Source: Lachnospiraceae bacterium
Lineage (GTDB): Bacteria > Bacillota > Clostridia > Lachnospirales > Lachnospiraceae
Assembly: GCA_015258065.1 (NCBI GenBank)
Contig: JABZIZ010000001.1
Coordinates: forward strand, 62,001-126,000
Direction of reading: 5' to 3'
DNA length: 64,000 nt
Under the pieces are notes generated by a model that ran no database searches, was not told the DNA's origin, and worked only from the letters and a program-made list of their open reading frames with translations. Of this stretch, positions 52,991 to 62,089 are shown in pieces. Positions within the stretch are counted from its first letter, which is position 1, and every line of letters starts with the position of its first letter. Both the position numbers and the translations under genes were made by a program.

Positions 52991-54514
52991 TCAAGACTGT
53001 TTCCGCCTGAAAATCGCTTGTTTCAAATAATTCATTTCCTCGCTCCTGTAAAAGGCTCCCAGGAAGAATCCATGAACGACCACCGTGATCATCCCCGCAG
53101 TGAGGAGAAAGGCGGGAATTGAAATTTCCGGCAGCGTCCATTTCGACAGGAGCTGGCAGGAGAGCAGAGCCGCTCCCATAACCGCGCGGTATTTACAGGA
53201 ATCCAGAAAGTAACTGCCGGAGGATTTTCCAAAGCACACATGATAAATAATGGGCGGCCTAATAAAATTGGCCAGGAGACCGGAGACCACGGTTCCGATG
53301 TAGACGCCTGCCAGTCCGATCCTCTTCGCAAGCACAATGGAAATGACCAGATTCACGGCCCCCTGCACCAGTGCCAGAAATTTGTCCTGCTCGAACACTC
53401 CTGCCGCCGTCTTAAAGTTGGAGAGCACGATTCGGTCTCCCTTAAAATAAAACTCCGCCACGATCCAGACAATCACCGTCTGCGGCAGTGCCATTTTTTC
53501 TCCGTAAAGCAGGATGATGAGCGGGGTCAAGAGGACAAAAAAGCCGACCGTAAGCAGTCCGTAGAGCCACTCTGCAAAGAAACGGTAAACGCGGAACAAC
53601 AGCTCCTGTCTCCTTCTGCTCTCGGTGGCAATGGCGTTGCCGAAGCTGGAGAGAACGGAATTAAAAATCACATTCACGAAGTTCGCCACGGTGCTGATGA
53701 CCATGTTGAAATTTCCCACCACGCCGGTGATCGTGATGGAAATAAAAGCGGATATAATGATGGAATCCGTCTGTAGTCTGGCGATATCCCCTATTTTTAA
53801 CCACATCAGAGCCTTTGTCTTCTCAACGATGACGGAAGTTTCCTCCTTCGCCAGCGGCATAGCCTCCTCCAGCAGGAACGGATAAATGAGGTTTAGATAC
53901 CAGGAAACAAAGATTTTCTGCACCAGCTGGATGGCCGCATCCGTCAGCAGGTAGGCATAGAAGTTCGAAGTGGCAAAGAGAACGGCGATCTGCGCACTGA
54001 CGGAAATCAGCTTGGTCACCGTCGTGATATTGGTCTGGATATAGCCCCTCTGCTCGGCGTTCACCAGCGAGTATTTATAAGCCACCAGATAGGAAGTCAC
54101 GCTGTTGAAGAGAAAGATGCAATAATATAAGGTCAGATCCCTTGCGCCGATCTTCCCCGGATCCTTAATGATATATTTCAGAAAAGGAATCAGGAGCACC
54201 CCGATTGTCCCGACGACAAAGGCAATGACACGGTAAGACTTCTTGTACAGAGCCATGCAGGATTTGATCTTCTCACGATCTCCTTCTGCAATCGGTTTGT
54301 AAAGGGAAAAGTTCAGTGCCGTTCCAATGCCAAGTTCCGCCAGCGAGAGCACTGACAAGATCCCGGTATACAGGTCGTTTACCCCAAGAAGCGCCCCGTC
54401 CAGCCGCAGGATAAACAGCTTTCTGGCGGCAAAGCCGAGCAGCGCCGTTAAGAGGGTTCCCATATACCCGAAGGCAATATTCTTTTTTGCATACGTGATG
54501 CGTCCCTGCGCCAT
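52991..54514 (-). CDS. Polysaccharide flippase of the MOP/PST type
   Basis: A 507-residue membrane protein with about 12-14 spans, in the Wzx/MOP exporter group, which flips lipid-linked repeat units across the membrane. The N-terminus KKNIAFGYMGTLLTALLGF and the conserved NDLYTGILSVLSLAELGIG region support this. ATG 54514 shares one base with the GT11 stop (TAATG) and has GAGG upstream, so it is coupled. It is last in the cluster. Confidence 0.9.
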   Translation of the reverse strand: MAQGRITYAKKNIAFGYMGTLLTALLGFAARKLFILRLDGALLGVNDLYTGILSVLSLAELGIGTALNFSLYKPIAEGDREKIKSCMALYKKSYRVIAFVVGTIGVLLIPFLKYIIKDPGKIGARDLTLYYCIFLFNSVTSYLVAYKYSLVNAEQRGYIQTNITTVTKLISVSAQIAVLFATSNFYAYLLTDAAIQLVQKIFVSWYLNLIYPFLLEEAMPLAKEETSVIVEKTKALMWLKIGDIARLQTDSIIISAFISITITGVVGNFNMVISTVANFVNVIFNSVLSSFGNAIATESRRRQELLFRVYRFFAEWLYGLLTVGFFVLLTPLIILLYGEKMALPQTVIVWIVAEFYFKGDRIVLSNFKTAAGVFEQDKFLALVQGAVNLVISIVLAKRIGLAGVYIGTVVSGLLANFIRPPIIYHVCFGKSSGSYFLDSCKYRAVMGAALLSCQLLSKWTLPEISIPAFLLTAGMITVVVHGFFLGAFYRSEEMNYLKQAIFRRKQS

Positions 54515-55476
54515 TAAACCTCGATCCCCTCTTCGCTCACCAACACCCAGCCCTTCCAGTATTCATGCATGAGAGAAGCGGGCACCCTCTGTGTATTCTT
54601 CATGCGCGGAGGCCGGACCAGAATCCGGTCCGGTCGGTCATTCAGCCTTCCTCCCCAGATCGAAAAGGTGGAATTGGCACAGAGATCCGCCCGGCAGGCC
54701 CGCATCAGCCGGATGTCCTGAAGCGCATCCCTTCCGGCATTTCCCCTGACCACCGTATAGGTTTCCCCCTCCAGCATCTGTCCCGCATAGGCTTCGTCGT
54801 TTGTAAAAAGATAGATCTTCGCCTCCGGCATCCGCTCCTTCAGATAACGAAGGGCTCCCCGATAATAGCTTTTCGTTGCAATTCCTCCAAAGAGCGCAAG
54901 GTTGGCTTTGTCCTGCAGATAGTCTCCCCCCCTGATATGAAGGGCAATGCTGTTTTCTTCTCCCATGCGCACTTCCTGCTCCCGCACCTTTTTTTCCTGC
55001 CCGGCATCCGAATGCGGAGGGAAGGAAAAGTCATGAAGCAGGCGTTCTCTGATGTCTTCCGTATATTTTTGACAGTGGAAGAAACCGTCCAGTTCCTTCG
55101 TCTGAAAGGAGAAGATTTCCGGATGGTACATCTCTTTTTCCGTAAAAAAATAGTCCTCTTTCGGCCGGGCAGTCAGAGGCAGTCTCCCCTTCAGCGGAGC
55201 AAACCATCTTCGCAGGATTCTCTTCGCCCTATTTCCTCTTTTCTGAGCAAAAAAACGTAGAACCTCCTGCGGTTCCTCCTCAAAATGAACCTGCGGGTAA
55301 AAGGAAAGCTCCAGCCCCCTCCTGGCTCCCGCTTTCCTCTGGTTTTCCGGCGAAAACCAAGTCAGGTCCAGATAGGCTTCCCTCCCCATCTCCTTGAATT
55401 TGCGGTAAAGCGCATATTGCTGCATTTGGTTGCCGAGCCCGCCCGACACTTTGATGACGATCACATCTTCCCCCAT
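54514..55476 (-). CDS. Alpha-1,2-fucosyltransferase-like enzyme, GT11
   Basis: A GT11 enzyme, which transfers fucose (or galactose) in alpha-1,2 linkage. The 320-residue product begins VIVIKVSGGLGNQMQQYALY, a typical GT11 start, and has ALHIRGGDYL where HXRRGDY is usual; the second Arg is replaced by Gly. It ends near RGNAGRDALQDIRLMRACRA and NSTFSIWGGRLN. ATG 55476 is chosen, but its ribosome binding site is weak. No GDP-fucose synthesis genes appear here, so the donor supply lies elsewhere. Confidence 0.88.
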   Translation of the reverse strand: MGEDVIVIKVSGGLGNQMQQYALYRKFKEMGREAYLDLTWFSPENQRKAGARRGLELSFYPQVHFEEEPQEVLRFFAQKRGNRAKRILRRWFAPLKGRLPLTARPKEDYFFTEKEMYHPEIFSFQTKELDGFFHCQKYTEDIRERLLHDFSFPPHSDAGQEKKVREQEVRMGEENSIALHIRGGDYLQDKANLALFGGIATKSYYRGALRYLKERMPEAKIYLFTNDEAYAGQMLEGETYTVVRGNAGRDALQDIRLMRACRADLCANSTFSIWGGRLNDRPDRILVRPPRMKNTQRVPASLMHEYWKGWVLVSEEGIEV

Positions 55477-55587
55477 CTGTCCCGTTCCGCCTTCGTACTT
55501 CCAGGTACAAGGAGGCGAAAACTTCCCATTTCGTCTTATTCTCCTCATCAGGTAAGCAACAGAATTCCCTTTGATTGCCCCCCCCGG

Positions 55588-56832
55588 TCAGGAGAGCGAT
55601 AGAATCCCTTTTCCTGCCCGCCTGCTATAATCCGGCATCTCCGCTTTTAAGCGTAGTGCCATCTCCTCTTTTTTGTCATACAGGTTGCGAAAGGCCGCCG
55701 TCAGCTCCTCCTTTGCCTCCAGCTGCTGGACGGGGCAAACGGTTCCTTCTTCCGTTCCCAGTAAATCTCTGGCAATCCCGCGCGATTTGACCGAGTAGCC
55801 GAGCACCAGCGTCGGTACACAGGAGGAATAGGCGGCGATCGTCGCATGCGTTCTCGCCCCGACAAAAAAAGAACAGCCGGCGATGATTCCTTTCAGCCTT
55901 CTGCAGTCCGTATCCGGAACCAAAACGACTCTACCGCTCTTACGAAATTCTTCTTCCAGCATAGACAGCGGAAGCCGGTCGTCATTGTTCTTCCAGATGA
56001 CATGCGGAATCAGCGCAATCCCGGCTTCCGTCTGTTGCAGGAGGAAGCGAATCAAATGGCGGTACGCTTCCATGGTAAGCCCCGCCTTTTTTTCCAGCGC
56101 CTGTGCCATCGGAGAAAGATTCAGTCCGATCACCTCCCTGCCTTCCAGCCCCAGGATACCGGAAGAGAAAGCCGCTTCCGGCAGATGATATCTCCCCTCT
56201 CCTGCCTCCGCAGGTCTAAGCTTTTCCGCAGGCAGTGTAAAGGCGGGATCAGGAGAAAGAAAGACCTTCTCTTCCGGTATGCCTGCTTCCAGGAGGGTTT
56301 GATAGGAGAGGGACTCTCTTGCATAGATGCGGTCATAGGATGCCAGATCCGACCGCAGTTCTTTGGAATTCCTCACCATCTCTTCCTCAACAGAGGCGCC
56401 GAAGAGTACTGTGGATCCTGCCTTTTGCGAGAAGAGTGCATGTGCCCGGATTAACTCCTGCACCATCTCCGGGTAACAATAATTGTCTCCTCCAATGGCA
56501 ATGGCCACCGTGCGGGCATCTACCTCCCGCAAAGCATCCCGAAAACGATACTGCGCATAGGCGCTTTTCCTCCCGGCCAGCTTCTTCAGCGCAGCGTAAT
56601 ATAGATGCGCCATTCTGTTTTGGTCAAGGATCCTTTCCTGAATCAGGGACAGTTTCCCTTCCCCCGCAAAGGAGGACAGCGAATAGCGCAGATCCTGCTG
56701 CCGATCGTGGGTGACGAGCATCACCGGAAAATTTCCCTGTGGATCTTTCTCCTTCCACTTCTCCAGCATGCTGCTCACAATCGCTTCACAGCCATGGTTG
56801 GCGCTTCCGGCATGTTCATATAAGATCTTCAT
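55588..56832 (-). CDS. Polysaccharide pyruvyltransferase family protein
   Basis: This 414-residue cytoplasmic protein has the CsaB/WcaK-type pattern: MKILYEHAGSANHGCEAIV, then AIAIGGDNYCY and the C-terminal SFFVGARTHATIAAYSSCVP-TLVLGYSVKSRGIA. Members add ketal pyruvate to surface sugars. Its ATG overlaps the upstream GT2 stop (ATGA). The sugar acceptor is unknown. Confidence 0.87.
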   Translation of the reverse strand: MKILYEHAGSANHGCEAIVSSMLEKWKEKDPQGNFPVMLVTHDRQQDLRYSLSSFAGEGKLSLIQERILDQNRMAHLYYAALKKLAGRKSAYAQYRFRDALREVDARTVAIAIGGDNYCYPEMVQELIRAHALFSQKAGSTVLFGASVEEEMVRNSKELRSDLASYDRIYARESLSYQTLLEAGIPEEKVFLSPDPAFTLPAEKLRPAEAGEGRYHLPEAAFSSGILGLEGREVIGLNLSPMAQALEKKAGLTMEAYRHLIRFLLQQTEAGIALIPHVIWKNNDDRLPLSMLEEEFRKSGRVVLVPDTDCRRLKGIIAGCSFFVGARTHATIAAYSSCVPTLVLGYSVKSRGIARDLLGTEEGTVCPVQQLEAKEELTAAFRNLYDKKEEMALRLKAEMPDYSRRAGKGILSLS

Positions 56833-57932
56833 TCCTCTTCCCGTACCTTCTTGTGTCTTTTATAGCATTCCAGATATTTTCGCGGATGCAGGAGGAAAAA
56901 GAACACCTTGATCTGATACCCCTTCTCCAGCCCGATCAAAGCACCATTGACTCTCTTGCAGACTTTGATCTCGCTTTTACAATCGGCAAGTACACGCTTC
57001 ACCTCCGGCATTTCCCATTCCTTTTTCGGTAAAAGAGCGATCTTGGATGCCACCAACATGGCCGCCATCATCCGGATGATCGCCAGTCTGGTGTAAAGAT
57101 AATGGGAGAGCGCCGTCTGCAAGGGATCGATCCTCTCCTGTGCCCTCTGCCAGCAAACGATCTGATCCCTGTAGGAAGCGCAGAAACGCTGCTTCATCGC
57201 CCCCTTCGGATTGTCGAGATACACGTATTTGTCCGATTGCACACAGGCGACTTCGTGCTTTAAACCGATCCGCAGAGCAAAGTCAAGGAGAAAGAGCATG
57301 TCCTCCCCAATGCGCAGATCCTCGTCAAAGCGAAGTCCTTCGATCTCCCCTCGCCGGAAGAGTTTTCCCCAAACATGAGAGTCCTCATTGAAGATCCCGT
57401 ATTCCAGATATTCATAGCCCGTTAACGAGTGGTTCGACAAAATCCGTTCCGTACAGGAGACCAACGCCACATCCAACCTCTCCTGCGCCTGTAGCAGTTC
57501 CGCAAAAAAACCCTCTTCCAGGTGGTCATCGGCGTCTACAAAAGTGATCCATTCTCCTTCTGCCAGGTCCATCCCCCGGTTTCTGGCATGAGAAACTCCG
57601 TGGTTTTGTTCGTGCCGCACCACCACGCGAATCCTCGTAGCGGGGTCTTCCCTCTCGGAATTCTCCCCGGGGTCCTCCTCTCCGGAGTTTCCTCTCCTGC
57701 GGTTCTCCTCCAAATCCTTCTCTCCGGGGTTTCCCTCATAGGTCTTCCAATAAGAATCCAGAATCTCTGCGCTTCCGTCCGTGGAGCCGTCATCCATGAG
57801 GAGAATCTCCAGCTGTTTCCCGCACTTTTGTGCAAGAATCGAGTCTACGCACTCTTTTATGGTGTCCTTCGCATTGTAGACCGGAACGATCACACTGAGT
57901 ACGTTACCATCAGGCGTTTTGTCTTTGGTCAT
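56829..57932 (-). CDS. Glycosyltransferase, GT2, with a 14-residue repeat insert
   Basis: This 367-residue enzyme has GT2 motifs SVIVPVYNAKDTIKECVDSI, LMDDGSTDGSAEIL and ITFVDADDHLEEGF. Between about residues 66 and 95 lies an insert with two 14-residue units (GNPGEKDLEENRRR and GNSGEEDPGENSER), absent from typical relatives. Starts at TTG 57965 or ATG 57932 are possible; 57932 overlaps the upstream gene by 23 nt. The donor and acceptor are unknown. Confidence 0.87.
   Translation of the reverse strand: MTKDKTPDGNVLSVIVPVYNAKDTIKECVDSILAQKCGKQLEILLMDDGSTDGSAEILDSYWKTYEGNPGEKDLEENRRRGNSGEEDPGENSEREDPATRIRVVVRHEQNHGVSHARNRGMDLAEGEWITFVDADDHLEEGFFAELLQAQERLDVALVSCTERILSNHSLTGYEYLEYGIFNEDSHVWGKLFRRGEIEGLRFDEDLRIGEDMLFLLDFALRIGLKHEVACVQSDKYVYLDNPKGAMKQRFCASYRDQIVCWQRAQERIDPLQTALSHYLYTRLAIIRMMAAMLVASKIALLPKKEWEMPEVKRVLADCKSEIKVCKRVNGALIGLEKGYQIKVFFFLLHPRKYLECYKRHKKVREEE
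57651..57734. repeat. 42-bp tandem duplication inside a GT2 gene
   Basis: Two adjacent 42-bp units encode the two 14-residue repeats GNPGEKDLEENRRR and GNSGEEDPGENSER. The copies are partly diverged. The frame is preserved. Confidence 0.75.
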
Positions 57933-58977
57933 AGAATTCAAACACCTTTCTATCCAACCATGCAAGCATTTTCCCCGGGTGCCTCATGAAAAAAAGAAGC
58001 ATCCGGTTTACCGGCGCCTTGGCTTGCAACCGGTACTTTTCCAGCATTTCTTTCAACTGTTCCTTTTGACAAATTCTCACTGCACGGGTAAGCGTCCCTG
58101 CTTCCGTGCTTCGAATTTCATTCTTCAGAACATAGGTCATCAACCAGACCTTTTCTTTGTCCGCCATTTTCGACGGGTCTACCTCTGCGATCCCCTCCTC
58201 ACGGAATTTCTTCTGCAGAATGTTTCTAATCACCGCATCCAGAAGCTTTACATTCGCATACAGCCCCCTGTCGTAAGCATGTACCATGGACTGTCTGCGA
58301 AACCGGTAATGGTAATCATGGTGTCCGGAAAGAACCACCAGCCGCTCACAGGACAGGATGGCAGGCAGAGTGATGTTGAGATCCTCTCCAAAACGAATCC
58401 GATCCTCGCAGTATTTCACGTTTTCCGTGATCAGTTGTCTCGTGAAAAGCTTCATGCAGCGGGAGACATCCACGGTGCGCCTCTCGTTGCCCAAAATCTT
58501 CTCTTTGACCTGCGTTTGCAGCGCCTCTTTTTCATAAACGCCGGGCGGCAGGGCATGGGTCTGCTTCTTCAGGCGCTCCTTCTCTCTTCCGTCTCCGGGA
58601 TCGATCAGGCCATTGCTGCAAATGATCTCTTTTTTTCCGGAAAAAGAAAGCGCCCGGTACAGGGCACCAAGCGCCCCCTCTTCCAACCAGTCATCGGCGT
58701 CCAGAAAATACAGATAGGCTCCTCTGCTAAGCAAAACGCCCTTCTGCCAGGCCCGCATCAGACCTTCGTTTTCCTGGTGATGCACCCGGATTCGGTCGTC
58801 TTTTTTCTCGTAGGCGTCACAGATGTCTCCACTGCGGTCTTTCGAGCCGTCGTCCACCAGAATGACCTCCAGATCCCGCAGACTCTGCGAAAGAACGGAG
58901 GTGATGCACTGGTCCAGATAAGCTTCCGCCCCGTAAACCGGAATAATGACACTGACGGCAGGACGTTCCTCCTTCAA
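57910..58977 (-). CDS. Glycosyltransferase, GT2
   Basis: This 355-residue enzyme has SVIIPVYGAEAYLDQCITSV, VILVDDGSKDRSGDICD and YLYFLDADDWLEEGAL. The C-terminal half is of the unknown type that includes FGEDLNITLPAIL, common in capsule GT2 proteins. The start is probably TTG at 58977, overlapping the upstream stop (TTGA) with GGGAGAGG just upstream. Confidence 0.88.
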   Translation of the reverse strand: MKEERPAVSVIIPVYGAEAYLDQCITSVLSQSLRDLEVILVDDGSKDRSGDICDAYEKKDDRIRVHHQENEGLMRAWQKGVLLSRGAYLYFLDADDWLEEGALGALYRALSFSGKKEIICSNGLIDPGDGREKERLKKQTHALPPGVYEKEALQTQVKEKILGNERRTVDVSRCMKLFTRQLITENVKYCEDRIRFGEDLNITLPAILSCERLVVLSGHHDYHYRFRRQSMVHAYDRGLYANVKLLDAVIRNILQKKFREEGIAEVDPSKMADKEKVWLMTYVLKNEIRSTEAGTLTRAVRICQKEQLKEMLEKYRLQAKAPVNRMLLFFMRHPGKMLAWLDRKVFEFYDQRQNA

Positions 58978-60581
58978 GGCTCCTCTCCCTTCCCGTCCGC
59001 TTCGGGTTTGGATTCCTCCGATATGGTCCTTCCTTCGTCCGCCTCATTCTCTTGTTCCGTCTGTGCGGGAAGCTTGTCCCGCCTTATGCCTCGCACCTCC
59101 GCAATGCCGTAATAGCCGGCTAACGCCTGGTTCACATAATACCCGCTGTCCTCAGCGCTGATCTCCGTCACATAAGCCATGCTGTATTTATTTTTAAACT
59201 GCGGGTGTAAAAGCGGGAGAACAACCTCCTGTTTGCCTTCCTTCGCCGCCTCTTCCAAAATCGCATACCGCTCCGTCAGGTCTCTCCGGATTCTGGCCAG
59301 GTTGGCGCCGTCCTGCAGATAGACAAAACTCATCGATAACGTCATCATCGCCACGAAGGCGCAGGAGGCGGCTCGAAACAGAAGGGAAAAAACTTCCTCC
59401 TCCCTCTCTTCACAGGTTTGCTTCAGCAACTCCACGGCCTTTCCGATGGCAACGAAGAGAAAGATCCCTGCACCGAAGAGGGCTCTCTTCTGCGGTTCGG
59501 GCGCCATCAGCAGGGCATAAGCAGTCGCCAGAAAAGTCAGGAACCAGAAGAAACACGCTCTCATCCTCTTCCCGTCCGCCCTTAGTACCAGCAGGAAGGA
59601 AAGAAGCGCCGTGAACAGGAGCAGCGGCCACAGATAATCCGTTTTGAGATCGTTCGTGATCTTCAAAAAACGGGCAAAAAACCGCAAAAGTCCCGTATGT
59701 GCCTCCATTTTATAACTGCTTCTGACTGCGTTTCCGGGCGCAAAGATCATCAGGCAAAAACCCGTCAGGCTTCCCAGAACATCCGCGGACAGTTCCGGTT
59801 TTCTCCTAAGCAGCACGAACGGGTTTTCTTTTCTTTGTCTCCCCCTCTCGATCACCCACAGCGCCATGAGAAACATCATGCCGCCCGAGGTGTTTTCCGA
59901 ACACCAGCCGGAAAGAAGGCCGCACAGAAACCCACTTGCGCAGGAAGTCCAGTTTCTCTTTTCCTCCCGCATCAAAAAATGATCGAACAGGGCCAGGTTT
60001 CCAAGGATGATCGTTGTGGTAAAGAGATAGTTGAAGGCGCCCGTCTCCCACAGGATGGTCTGTGCGAAGGACTCCCCGAACATCCAGACAAGCAGCAACA
60101 AAAACAGGAAGAGAAGCGGTCGCTCCCCGATCTCCTTTTCCGAAGACAGATCCTCATCCTCATGCAAATCGATCCGATCCTGAGAAAAGCGGTATAGCAA
60201 AAGAATCAGGAGCGTAAAGACGGCGGAAGCAGCAAGATTGAAAACCGTCTTGCTGCCGCCATACAGAAAGAAACGCAGAAGCAGATGCGCCACGCTTCGT
60301 CCCGTCCAGTTCCTGTATTGCACATATTCCTGTAAAAAAAGATCGCCGATTCCGGAAGCTTCCCTGACCGCCGTCTTATAATTCAGGTCATCGGAGAGCA
60401 TCGGGGTGAAACTCTCGTAAATCAGAATCGTGAGAAAACACAGTAAAATCAGGCAGAGGAACAGTCGTCTGCTGTGTTCTATCGCTTTATTTACTTGTTT
60501 CGTCTGACGCGTTCTCTTCATCTCATTTCTGCTGCCCGTTCTGTATTCTCTGCTCTTTGTTTCCCCGGTTTGCGGATGCAC
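58974..60581 (-). CDS. Polytopic membrane protein of the DUF6056 type
   Basis: This 535-residue protein has about 10 membrane spans after a basic N-terminus and an exterior loop with SDDLNYKTAVREASGIGDLF, then QYRNWTGRSVAHLLLRFFLY. Those motifs fit the DUF6056 family, related to GtrII/GT-C-type transferases, so it may move a sugar from lipid carrier to glycan. The start could be GTG 60581 (GGGAG 7 nt upstream) or ATG 60521. The C-terminus is highly charged. Assignment is from memory of the family. Confidence 0.75.
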   Translation of the reverse strand: MHPQTGETKSREYRTGSRNEMKRTRQTKQVNKAIEHSRRLFLCLILLCFLTILIYESFTPMLSDDLNYKTAVREASGIGDLFLQEYVQYRNWTGRSVAHLLLRFFLYGGSKTVFNLAASAVFTLLILLLYRFSQDRIDLHEDEDLSSEKEIGERPLLFLFLLLLVWMFGESFAQTILWETGAFNYLFTTTIILGNLALFDHFLMREEKRNWTSCASGFLCGLLSGWCSENTSGGMMFLMALWVIERGRQRKENPFVLLRRKPELSADVLGSLTGFCLMIFAPGNAVRSSYKMEAHTGLLRFFARFLKITNDLKTDYLWPLLLFTALLSFLLVLRADGKRMRACFFWFLTFLATAYALLMAPEPQKRALFGAGIFLFVAIGKAVELLKQTCEEREEEVFSLLFRAASCAFVAMMTLSMSFVYLQDGANLARIRRDLTERYAILEEAAKEGKQEVVLPLLHPQFKNKYSMAYVTEISAEDSGYYVNQALAGYYGIAEVRGIRRDKLPAQTEQENEADEGRTISEESKPEADGKGEEP

Positions 60582-60627
60582 TGCCCTGCTCCCGGTTTCC
60601 CGGTTGGAGGATTTTTGCCTTCTTTTC

Positions 60628-62040
60628 CTACTCCGCTCCCCTGCGGGAAAAGACCACGCCGATGGTCTTTACCAGAATCTTCAGATCCAGCGAAAGCGAC
60701 CATTCGTCTATATATTTTAAATCCAACTGGACAACCTCGTCAAAATTCCGTATATCGCTTCGGCCGCTCACCTGCCAAAGGCCGGTCAGTCCGGGTGTCA
60801 TGGAGATCCGCCTCCTGTAATATTGGTTGTACTGAATAAATTCGTCCTCTGTCGGCGGTCTGGTTCCGACCAGGCTCATCTCCCCTTTTACGATGTTGAA
60901 GAACTGCGGCAGTTCATCCAGTGAGGTTTTGCGCAGGAAGGCGCCGACCTTTGTAATGCGGGGGTCATGCTCCATCTTGAACATCAACCCGCTCATCTGA
61001 TTGGAAGCCTCCAGCTCCTTCTTTCTCTCCTCCGCATCCAGATACATGGTGCGGAATTTATAAATGCGGAACCGTCTGCCGTTTCTGCCGACTCTGGTCT
61101 GGGAAAAGAGAATCGGCCCCTTGGAATCCAGTTTGATGGCAAGAGCAATCGGAAGAAAAAGAAGGGCGGTAAGAAGCAGCCCCAGGATTCCCCCGATCAG
61201 ATCCAACAGACGTTTGATCAGCAACCGTTTATAACTGGAGTGGAATCTGGAATAGACAATGACGCTGTAATTGCCGAACTTCCCGGTGTGAGAGCTGGTG
61301 TTGGTGAGTCCCGTCATTTCCAGAGAATAACTGCAGGGCAGTCCCATTTCTTCAAACCCTTCGATCAGATCTCTACATGCCTTCTGGGAATAATCCGGCG
61401 TATGAAAAAAGACGGCGTCTATCGGCAGGGAAATTGCCCTGCTTAACAGATCTTCCCTTCCCGCAATCACAGGCACGCCGTCCTGAACACTTCCCTTTAA
61501 ATTTTCATCGATCACGCAGATGCCGGCAATCACCACGGAAATATCCAGCTGGTGTCTTAACCTTGCCACCGTATCTGCAAGCAGTTCCTTCTGCGTCACC
61601 ACCAGAACCCTCTCGCTGGTCAGAGACGACTTGTAATAAAAGCGAAAGATTCTTTTGACCAGAAGGTGGAAAAACAGCGAACAGAGCGGGTTTAACAGCA
61701 TGAAATATCCCATGGTCAAGCGGGAAACATCCTGTGCCCAGCTGATTGCATAGAGAAGAAGGAGGGTTGCCACCACGATAAAGGCATTGAAGCTTGCTTC
61801 CGCATAGATTTCCTTTAGAATTCCCCTCTTCAGAAAATCCCTGTTCCAGTCAAAAAAGAAATTATAGGCGGTGGCGGCAAGCATCAGAAAAGCACAGGTC
61901 ATGAAATGGATATCCTTCACGCCCATGTCTCTCAGATTTCCGAAACGGATCAGGGTTGCCAATATGAAACTGATGAGAATCGAAAGAAGGTCCACCAGCC
62001 AAAGGCCGTAGACCTCCAGGATTTTATTGCGCTGATTCAT
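60628..62040 (-). CDS. Undecaprenyl-phosphate sugar phosphotransferase (WbaP/CpsE type)
   Basis: It starts glycan synthesis by putting the first sugar-1-phosphate on undecaprenyl phosphate. The 470-residue product has about four N-terminal spans, a Rossmann-like middle domain and the C-terminal catalytic domain: KRLLDLIGGILGLLLTALLF, RVGRNGRRFRIYKFRTM, LDELPQFFNIVKGEMSLVG and MTPGLTGLWQVSGRSD. It begins the presumed initiation step of the cluster. A short inverted repeat lies 26 nt before its ATG. Confidence 0.95.
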   Translation of the reverse strand: MNQRNKILEVYGLWLVDLLSILISFILATLIRFGNLRDMGVKDIHFMTCAFLMLAATAYNFFFDWNRDFLKRGILKEIYAEASFNAFIVVATLLLLYAISWAQDVSRLTMGYFMLLNPLCSLFFHLLVKRIFRFYYKSSLTSERVLVVTQKELLADTVARLRHQLDISVVIAGICVIDENLKGSVQDGVPVIAGREDLLSRAISLPIDAVFFHTPDYSQKACRDLIEGFEEMGLPCSYSLEMTGLTNTSSHTGKFGNYSVIVYSRFHSSYKRLLIKRLLDLIGGILGLLLTALLFLPIALAIKLDSKGPILFSQTRVGRNGRRFRIYKFRTMYLDAEERKKELEASNQMSGLMFKMEHDPRITKVGAFLRKTSLDELPQFFNIVKGEMSLVGTRPPTEDEFIQYNQYYRRRISMTPGLTGLWQVSGRSDIRNFDEVVQLDLKYIDEWSLSLDLKILVKTIGVVFSRRGAE

Positions 62041-62065
62041 ATATATGCTTCTTGTATCGTGTGAC

Positions 62066-62083
62066 TGTCAAAAGGATTTGACA
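62066..62083 (-). promoter_or_regulatory. Inverted repeat upstream of the initiating transferase
   Basis: TGTCAAA and TTTGACA are separated by 4 nt, 26-43 nt before the ATG. A TACAAT-like -10 lies upstream at about 62093-62098. The repeat could be an operator or a small leader hairpin. Confidence 0.4.
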
Positions 62084-62089
62084 CTTGCC

